NCBI GenBank assembly: GCA_021779235.1
Contig: JAJYBA010000060.1
Coordinates: forward strand, 1 to 8,851
Source of the DNA: Bacillota bacterium
GTDB lineage: Bacteria > Bacillota > Clostridia > Clostridiales > Clostridiaceae
Length of the DNA stretch: 8,851 bases
Direction: 5' to 3'
Made by a program: the position numbers and the translations under genes. Under the pieces are notes generated by a model that did no database searches, was not told the DNA's origin, and worked only from the letters and a program-made list of their open reading frames with translations. Numbering within the stretch: the stretch's first letter is position 1; each line of letters opens with the position of its first letter. Below are positions 3,967 through 8,851 of the stretch, piece after piece.

Positions 3967-5040
3967 ATGCATAAAAGATTATTTATACCAGGACCAGTAG
4001 AGGTAGCACAAGATGTACTTCAAAAAATGGCTACTCCTCAAATATCACATAGAGGTAAGGAAGCATCTGCACTACAAAGAAACATAAGTGATAAAATGAG
4101 AAAAGTATTTAATACTAAAGAAGAAATATTACTTTCAACTAGTTCAGGAAGTGGACTAATGGAAGGTGCTGTTCGTTCATGTACAGCAAAAAGAGCAGCA
4201 GTATTTTCAGTAGGAGCATTTGGAAACAGATGGTTTGACATGTGTATAGCAAATGGAGTTCCAGCAGATAAATTTGAATCTGTATGGGGACAACCAACAA
4301 CTCCAGAAATGCTTGAAGAAGCATTATCAACTGGAAAATATGATTTAATAACTATTACTATGAACGAGACTTCAACAGGACTGATGAATAACATGGAAGC
4401 TCTTTCAGCAGTTTATAAAAAGTACCCTGAAGTTGTAGTATGCGTTGATACAGTAAGTAACGCTGCTGGAACAGAAGTAAAAGTAGATGAATGGGCTATA
4501 GATATTTGTATAACTTCAACTCAAAAATGTTTAGGATTACCTGCAGGAATGGCTATTTGTTCATTCTCAAAAAAAGCGGTAGAAAGAGCTAAACAAGTTC
4601 CAAACAGAGGAATGTATTTCGATTTATTAGAAATGTATGATTACATACAAAAGAAAGATTACCAATATCCTTCAACACCATCACTTTCACATATGTTTGC
4701 TTTAGATTATCAATTAGATAAGATGTTAGAAGAAGGCTTAGATAATAGATATGCTAGACATATTGCAGGTGCTGAACTTGTAAGAGCATGGGCTAGAAAA
4801 CACTTTGAAATATTCCCTGATGAAAACTTTATGTCAAATACATTAACTAACATTAAAAACACAAGAGAAATTAATGTTTCTGACTTAAACAAGAAGTTAG
4901 GCGAAAAAGGCTTTATGATTTCTAATGGTTATGGAAAATTAAAAGATAAGACATTTAGAATAGCTCATATGGCTGAAACTACACCACAAGAAGTAGCAGA
5001 TTTATTAGTATTAATCGAGGGAATTTTAGGACTTGAATAA
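3967..5040 (+). CDS. Class V aminotransferase, probable phosphoserine aminotransferase
   Basis: A PLP enzyme of the alanine-glyoxylate/serine-pyruvate (AGXT/PucG-like) branch of class V, 357 residues, cytoplasmic. Signs: N-terminal PGPVEV (8-13), SHRG (27-30), the SGSG-type phosphate loop (60-63), D161 for the pyridine nitrogen, Schiff-base lysine K187 in STQKCLGLPAG, and the carboxylate-binding arginine R331 in FRIAHM. True SerC proteins are a different class V branch. Here a neighbouring serA indicates that it transaminates 3-phosphohydroxypyruvate with glutamate to O-phosphoserine; the methanogen homolog MJ0959 is reported to do this. Serine-glyoxylate or alanine-glyoxylate activity is the alternative. 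It is the first gene of the serine operon; GGAGG lies seven bases before the start. Codons are typical of the window. Confidence 0.9.
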   Translation: MHKRLFIPGPVEVAQDVLQKMATPQISHRGKEASALQRNISDKMRKVFNTKEEILLSTSSGSGLMEGAVRSCTAKRAAVFSVGAFGNRWFDMCIANGVPADKFESVWGQPTTPEMLEEALSTGKYDLITITMNETSTGLMNNMEALSAVYKKYPEVVVCVDTVSNAAGTEVKVDEWAIDICITSTQKCLGLPAGMAICSFSKKAVERAKQVPNRGMYFDLLEMYDYIQKKDYQYPSTPSLSHMFALDYQLDKMLEEGLDNRYARHIAGAELVRAWARKHFEIFPDENFMSNTLTNIKNTREINVSDLNKKLGEKGFMISNGYGKLKDKTFRIAHMAETTPQEVADLLVLIEGILGLE

Positions 5041-5050
5041 TTAACAATTA

Positions 5051-5095
5051 AAATTAAGAATGAAAAATTATAATGTGATTTTTCATTCTTAATTT
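5051..5095. repeat. Perfect 18-bp inverted repeat between aminotransferase gene and serA
   Basis: Bases 5051-5068 are perfectly complementary to 5078-5095 (arms beginning AAATTAAGAATG and ending CATTCTTAATTT), with a nine-base loop. The stem is almost all A-T and there is no T tract directly after it. It resembles the short A+T-rich palindromes found scattered between clostridial genes. It could attenuate or stabilise the mRNA between the two genes, or be a small dispersed element. Confidence 0.75.
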
Positions 5096-5097
5096 AA

Positions 5098-5162
5098 CTT
5101 TTAGTAATCATTGAAAACGATATACTTAATTTAAGCGGCTACTAAAATGGATTAACTAAAAG
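5098..5162. repeat. Second, imperfect inverted repeat upstream of serA
   Basis: CTTTTAGTAATC (5098-5109) pairs with GATTAACTAAAAG (5150-5162): twelve pairs with one bulged A (5154). The heptamer ACTAAAA occurs twice, 14 bases apart, at 5141-5147 and 5155-5161. It begins two bases after the preceding palindrome and ends directly before a TATAAT. Confidence 0.55.
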
Positions 5163-5168
5163 TATAAT
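5163..5168 (+). promoter_or_regulatory. Possible internal -10 element for serA
   Basis: A perfect TATAAT lies 29 bases before the serA ATG. No good -35 is present at 16-18 bases upstream (TACTAA at 17), so an internal promoter would probably need an activator. The 3' arm of the inverted repeat abuts it. Confidence 0.3.
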
Positions 5169-5197
5169 GTTTTCTTTATATAAAGAGGAGGATTATC

Positions 5198-6109
5198 ATG
5201 ATTAGAGTATTAGTTACTGACGGTATGGAAAAAAGTGCTGTTGAAGAGTTAAAAGCTAAGGGTTTTGAAGTTGTTGAACAATTTTATGAGCCTGAAGTTT
5301 TAGGTGAGGAATTAAAAGAGTTTGACGTAATTGTAGTTAGATCTGCAACAAAGGTTAGACAACCAATAATTGATAAAGCAGCAGAAGCAGGAAGACTAAA
5401 GCTTATAATCCGTGGTGGAGTTGGGGTTGACAATATAGACGTAGCATATGCTACCGAAAAAGGTATAAAAGTTGCTAACACACCAAATGCAAGCAGTGCA
5501 TCTGTAGCTGAACTTGCGCTTGCTCATATGTTTGCTGTATCAAGATTCATTAATATTTCTAATGTATCTATGAGACAAGGTAAATGGGATAAGAAAAAAT
5601 ATGAAGGTGTAGAGATTGGCGGAAAAACTTTAGGTTTAGTTGGATTTGGAAGAATATCAAGAGAACTGGCTAAAAAAGCATCTGCACTTGGTATGACAGT
5701 TATATATACAGATATTATAGGAAAAGCAGCGGGCTGTGATGAGTATGAGTTCTGTGAATTAAATGATGTGTTAAAAAGAGCAGATTATGTATCATTACAT
5801 ATACCATTCATTAAAGAGCAAGGAGCTACTATAGGAAAAGACCAATTAGCTATGATGAAGGATGGAGCATTCTTAATCAACTGTGCTAGAGGTGGAGTAG
5901 TTGACGAAGCTGCTTTAGTAGAAGCTTTAGATAATGGTAAACTCGCAGGAGCTGGAGTAGATGTTTTTGTTGAAGAACCAACTAAAAATGAAACTTTAGT
6001 AAACCATCCAAAGGTTTCTGTAACACCACATATTGGTGCTGCAACTGAAGAAGCTCAAACAAGAATAGGTACTGAAATAATAAGCGTTATTTGCGATTTT
6101 TTCAAATAA
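5198..6109 (+). CDS. serA: D-3-phosphoglycerate dehydrogenase, short form
   Basis: Catalyses NAD-dependent oxidation of 3-phosphoglycerate to 3-phosphohydroxypyruvate, the first step of phosphorylated serine synthesis. Signs of the D-2-hydroxyacid dehydrogenase family: RGGVGVDNID (72-81), the nucleotide-binding loop GLVGFGRIS (146-154), D172 at the end of the second Rossmann strand favouring NAD, and catalytic R231, E260 and H278 (in ARGG, EEP and TPHIGAAT). At 303 residues it stops after the catalytic core, so it lacks the ACT domain that gives serine feedback inhibition in longer SerA proteins. Residue 154 is Ser where the last Gly of GxGxxG is usual. The site GAGGAGG ends six bases before the ATG. 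It lies 157 bases after the aminotransferase and 26 before the DUF1015 gene, all in one direction. Confidence 0.92.
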   Translation: MIRVLVTDGMEKSAVEELKAKGFEVVEQFYEPEVLGEELKEFDVIVVRSATKVRQPIIDKAAEAGRLKLIIRGGVGVDNIDVAYATEKGIKVANTPNASSASVAELALAHMFAVSRFINISNVSMRQGKWDKKKYEGVEIGGKTLGLVGFGRISRELAKKASALGMTVIYTDIIGKAAGCDEYEFCELNDVLKRADYVSLHIPFIKEQGATIGKDQLAMMKDGAFLINCARGGVVDEAALVEALDNGKLAGAGVDVFVEEPTKNETLVNHPKVSVTPHIGAATEEAQTRIGTEIISVICDFFK

Positions 6110-6135
6110 ATTAATTAGGTGCGGGAGGAATAATC

Positions 6136-7380
6136 ATGGCAGTAGTAAGACCTTTTAAAGCATACAGACCACAAGTAGATTTAGTAGACCAAGTAGCGGC
6201 TCTTCCTTATGACGTTATGAATAGTGAAGAAGCTAGAGAAATGGTAATAGGAAAACCTCACTCATTTCTACATGTTGATAAACCAGAAGTAGATTTACCA
6301 CAAGGTATAGACATTCACAGTGAGCAAGTTTATTTAAAAGCTAGAGAAAATCTTCAAAAAATGATTAGTGATAAAGTTTATATGCAAGATGAAAAACCTT
6401 GTATGTATATTTATAGACAAATAATGAATGGAAGACCTCAAACTGGTATAGTTGCGTGTGCTTCAATTGATGATTATATAAATGATATAATTAAAAAACA
6501 TGAGCTAACAAGAGCGGATAAAGAACTTGATAGAATTAATCATGTTGATTATACAAATTCTAATACTGGACCAATATTCTTAACATATAGACATAAAGAT
6601 GAAATAGACAGTATAGTAAAGAATTGGACAGAAACAAAAACACCAGTATATGATTTTAAATCAGAAGATGGAGTATCTCAAATTGTTTGGGTTATAGATG
6701 AAGAAGCAATTATAAATAAATTATCAGCTATATTTGCTGAAACAGATTATTTATATATAGCTGACGGACATCATAGATCAGCTTCAGCTTGTAAAGTTGG
6801 ATTAAAGAGAAGACAAGATAATCCAGCATACACTGGTGAAGAAGAATTCAATTTCTTCTTATCAGTTATATTCCCAGACAATGATTTATATGTAATGGAT
6901 TATAATAGAGTAGTTGCTGATTTAAACGGAAATTCTTCAGAAGAATTTATGAATAAAGCTGCTGAAAAATTTGATATCACAGCCTTTGAAGGTGAAGGCC
7001 AATTTAAGCCAGAAATGCAAAGAACATACGGAATGTTCCTAGATGGAAAATGGTATAAGTTAGCTGCTAAAGAAGGAACTTTTGATATGAATGATCCAGT
7101 AGATAGATTAGACGTATCAATACTTCAAAAGAACTTGTTAGAACCAATCCTAGGAATTGATGATCCAAGGACAAACTCAAGAATTGATTTCGTAGGTGGA
7201 ATAAGAGGACTTGGAGAACTTGAAAGAAGAGTTAACGAGGGTATGAAAGTTGCATTTTCTATGTGTGCTACAACTATGGATGATTTAATGGATATAGCAA
7301 ATGCAGGAAAAATAATGCCTCCAAAATCAACTTGGTTTGAGCCAAAACTACAAAGTGGAATATTTGTTCACGAATTATAA
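6136..7380 (+). CDS. DUF1015 family protein, probable serine-pathway enzyme
   Basis: 414 residues, the usual size for DUF1015 (COG4198); cytoplasmic. Family landmarks: RPFKAYRP (5-12), ALPYDVM (22-28), KHELTRADKELDR (121-133), the diagnostic ADGHHRSASA (209-218) and MPPKSTWFEPKLQSG (394-408). The family has no agreed biochemical function. The DGHHR motif recalls the GxHR/DGxHR core of the ParB/sulfiredoxin fold, to which free serine kinases (archaeal SerK, staphylococcal SbnI) belong. This resemblance is my reading and unverified. Position, 26 bases after serA with its own site (GGGAGG, 6123-6128), ties it to serine synthesis. Since no phosphoserine phosphatase is seen here, it may dephosphorylate O-phosphoserine, or act as a serine kinase. 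Identity as DUF1015 is firm; the function is inference. Confidence 0.9.
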   Translation: MAVVRPFKAYRPQVDLVDQVAALPYDVMNSEEAREMVIGKPHSFLHVDKPEVDLPQGIDIHSEQVYLKARENLQKMISDKVYMQDEKPCMYIYRQIMNGRPQTGIVACASIDDYINDIIKKHELTRADKELDRINHVDYTNSNTGPIFLTYRHKDEIDSIVKNWTETKTPVYDFKSEDGVSQIVWVIDEEAIINKLSAIFAETDYLYIADGHHRSASACKVGLKRRQDNPAYTGEEEFNFFLSVIFPDNDLYVMDYNRVVADLNGNSSEEFMNKAAEKFDITAFEGEGQFKPEMQRTYGMFLDGKWYKLAAKEGTFDMNDPVDRLDVSILQKNLLEPILGIDDPRTNSRIDFVGGIRGLGELERRVNEGMKVAFSMCATTMDDLMDIANAGKIMPPKSTWFEPKLQSGIFVHEL

Positions 7381-7442
7381 TTTAAAAATACTTAAGTAAA
7401 ATATAAAAATCATGGTAAAAATGGGGCTATTTAAATAGGGGG

Positions 7443-7471
7443 AAAAGACCACGCATATGCGTGGTCTTTTT
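7443..7471 (+). terminator. Terminator of the serine operon
   Basis: AAAAGACCACGC (7443-7454) is perfectly complementary to GCGTGGTCTTTT (7459-7470) with an ATAT loop, giving a 28-base perfect palindrome at DNA level. The stem ends in a run of five T (7467-7471). It begins 62 bases after the DUF1015 stop and could work in both directions. Confidence 0.92.
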
Positions 7472-7747
7472 AAATATATAGGGTATAATAAAATTATAAA
7501 ATTGATTTCTTCTAATTGATAGGTTTAAATACTTGTTATATTAATTACTTTATGGCAAAATAATTATTGTTAATGGTTATGATATAAAAGTATTGAAATA
7601 TTAATTTGCTATATTAGGCATCTAAAATAAATCACTAAAAAAGATGCTTTATAAGTTAAGAGGTTTTTTAAATAGAATATTTGAAAATTTTATCATATGA
7701 AACATTGATATATTTATAATAATATTTATTGCAAAGGAGAGAGTCGC
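7472..7747. other. Intergenic region before tcdA, no gene seen
   Basis: 276 A+T-rich bases with no credible ORF on either strand. A weak six-base-pair hairpin (GCATCT 7618-7623 / AGATGC 7642-7647, 18-base loop) is present. A perfect TATAAT at 7715-7720 could be the tcdA -10, but the sequence 17 bases upstream is not a recognisable -35. A second loose candidate is TTGATA (7516-7521) with TATTAA (7539-7544), 17 bases apart. Confidence 0.5.
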
Positions 7748-8509
7748 ATGGCACAGCATTCATTGTCAAGAACAGAGTTACTTATAGGTAAGGATAGTTT
7801 AAACAAATTACAAGAAAGTAAGGTAGTAGTTTTCGGAATAGGTGGAGTTGGCAGTTACACTGTTGAAGCGCTAGTAAGAGCTGGTGTTGGGAAATTGGTG
7901 TTAATAGACGACGATACGCTATGCCTAACAAACATAAATAGACAAATACATGCTAACTTTAAAACTGTTGGCAAAAGTAAAGTAGGAGTAATGAGGGATA
8001 GAATACTCGAAATAAACCCGAAATGTGAAGTTATCACTCACGAAACTTTTGTAACTGCAGAAAATATGGGAGATATAATTACTGAGGATACGGATTATGT
8101 AGTAGATGCTATAGATACAGTAACTTCTAAAATAGCTTTAGTTGAATACTGTAAAGAGCATAATATCGATATTATATGTAGTATGGGTACCGGAAATAAA
8201 TTAGATCCAACTTTATTTAGAGTTGCAGATATTTACGATACAAAAATATGTCCACTTGCAAAGGTTATGAGACATGAACTTAGAAAGCGAAACATTGACA
8301 GTTTGAAGGTGGTTTACTCAGAGGAAATTCCTACAAAACCAAAACTTGATGAAGTTATAACTTGTAAAGAAGGTTGTATATGTACAGGAGGTTCAAAAAA
8401 ATGTGCTATTAAAAGACAGATTCCAGGTAGTATATCTTTTGTTCCTCCAGTAGCAGGCTTAGTAATTGGCGGAGAAGTAATTAAGGATTTAATTAAGAAA
8501 AATAGTTAG
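7748..8509 (+). CDS. tcdA: tRNA threonylcarbamoyladenosine dehydratase
   Basis: TcdA (CsdL/YgdL) uses ATP to cyclise t6A at position 37 of ANN-decoding tRNAs to ct6A. It is an E1/ThiF-like adenylating enzyme acting in the cytoplasm. Signs: RTELLIG (8-14), the nucleotide loop GIGGVGS (30-36), acidic LIDDD (52-56), NINRQIHA with the ATP-contacting R65 (62-69), VVDAID (118-123) and the TcdA-type SMGTGNKLDPTLFRVADIYDT (145-165). The length of 253 is typical. A segment with four cysteines (206, 210, 212, 219; C-x3-C-x-C-x6-C) lies before the C-terminal PGS-x-SFVPP region. AAAGGAG (7733-7739) is eight bases upstream of ATG. It seems to be a single gene converging on the minus-strand transporter. 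Confidence 0.93.
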   Translation: MAQHSLSRTELLIGKDSLNKLQESKVVVFGIGGVGSYTVEALVRAGVGKLVLIDDDTLCLTNINRQIHANFKTVGKSKVGVMRDRILEINPKCEVITHETFVTAENMGDIITEDTDYVVDAIDTVTSKIALVEYCKEHNIDIICSMGTGNKLDPTLFRVADIYDTKICPLAKVMRHELRKRNIDSLKVVYSEEIPTKPKLDEVITCKEGCICTGGSKKCAIKRQIPGSISFVPPVAGLVIGGEVIKDLIKKNS

Positions 8510-8529
8510 TATTTAAAATTATAGACATG

Positions 8530-8571
8530 AAAAAAGATAAGAGTGAAAATTAATACACTCTTATCTTTTTT
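8530..8571. terminator. Bidirectional terminator between tcdA and the CDF gene
   Basis: AAAAAAGATAAGAGTG (8530-8545) is perfectly complementary to CACTCTTATCTTTTTT (8556-8571), a 16-base-pair stem with a ten-base loop. The A run on one side and T run on the other make it usable on both strands. The last two bases of the stem (8570-8571) are part of the stop codon of the minus-strand gene, so the stop lies right at the stem base. Confidence 0.92.
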
Positions 8572-8851
8572 ATTGGCAATTATCTTTATGTGTACATTTG
8601 TAACGATCACACGTTTTCCCACAAGATTCAAGATGTATCATAATATTAGTATGTTTTAATGAATTTTCTATGCCATTTTCAATTTCATCACATATATCAT
8701 GAGCATCTTTTACTGACATGTTATCAGGTACTACTAAATGTAAATCCACATATTTATCACGGCCAGATATTCTAGTTTTAAGATCATGGTAATCACAATA
8801 TATAGAAGCATGTTTATTTATTTCATCAGTTATTATTTGAATCTCTTCATC
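8570..8851 (-). CDS. Cation diffusion facilitator transporter, C-terminal part
   Basis: Only the last 93 residues and the stop (8570-8572) are in the window; the gene continues past the right edge. The visible part is the cytoplasmic domain of CDF (cation-efflux) transporters, which export divalent metals such as Zn, Fe or Mn by proton antiport and use this domain as a dimerising metal sensor. Signs (numbered within the fragment): YHDLKTRISGRDKYVDLHLVV (21-41), the typical SVKDAHDICDEIE (46-58) and IMIHLE (70-75). After the normal domain end comes a tail of 18 residues with four cysteines (77, 81, 86, 92) and a histidine, a probable extra metal-binding site. The six-membrane-helix part is off the window, so the metal cannot be guessed. 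Confidence 0.88.
   Translation of the reverse strand, partial: DEEIQIITDEINKHASIYCDYHDLKTRISGRDKYVDLHLVVPDNMSVKDAHDICDEIENGIENSLKHTNIMIHLESCGKTCDRYKCTHKDNCQ

Noticed and set aside
4038..4394. Minus-strand ORF of 118 codons within the aminotransferase gene
   Set aside because: Antisense shadow of a strongly conserved PLP-enzyme coding region; composition is implausible and no ribosome binding site is evident.
5051..5095. Inverted repeat as a simple terminator after the aminotransferase gene
   Set aside because: The stem is long but almost all A-T, and no uninterrupted T tract follows it, so it is listed as a repeat rather than a terminator.
3079..5147. Shared decamer GCTACTAAAA at 3079-3088 and 5138-5147 as a dispersed repeat
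   Set aside because: Ten A+T-rich bases can recur by chance and the flanks do not match; one copy is simply a terminator arm.
1..8851. CRISPR array, prophage or insertion sequence
   Set aside because: No regularly spaced repeats, no transposase or phage genes and no clear target-site duplications; the genes look like ordinary chromosomal housekeeping functions.

Overview
The window looks like the chromosome of a Clostridium-type Firmicute. It is strongly A+T-rich, uses AGA for Arg and ATA for Ile, has strong AGGAGG-type ribosome binding sites (one with a TTG start), and ends most transcription units with U-tailed hairpins. The species cannot be fixed from the sequence alone.

Layout. Positions 1-244 are the end of a tRNA operon (partial tRNA-Gln, tRNA-Lys, tRNA-Glu) closed by an intrinsic terminator. 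Then, all on the + strand, come sfsA (368-1060), a Nudix hydrolase with a degenerate zinc ribbon (1172-1729), and a TIM-barrel protein of unknown specificity (1999-2721) closely followed by an eight-cysteine miniprotein (2762-2950), ended by a terminator at 3077-3114. Next is a pair of paralogous 62-residue four-cysteine proteins (3213-3401, 3436-3624). A 342-base intergenic region follows, holding a long imperfect inverted repeat and a good sigma-A promoter. The promoter drives a serine-synthesis cluster: a class V aminotransferase (3967-5040), a short serA (5198-6109) and a DUF1015 protein (6136-7380), closed by a perfect-stem terminator. tcdA (7748-8509) converges on a minus-strand gene cut by the window edge, which I identify as the cytoplasmic C-terminal end of a cation diffusion facilitator transporter with a Cys-rich tail.

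How the parts fit. SerA oxidises 3-phosphoglycerate and the class V aminotransferase probably makes O-phosphoserine. No recognisable phosphoserine phosphatase is present in the window, so DUF1015, the third gene and only 26 bases after serA, is a good candidate for the last or a related step; this is inference. TcdA modifies t6A37 of ANN-decoding tRNAs, a class that includes the tRNA-Lys(UUU) at the left end.

Best targets for follow-up are the DUF1015 role, the 100-base inverted repeat with a competing pairing upstream of the serine operon, and the three cysteine-rich 62-residue proteins.
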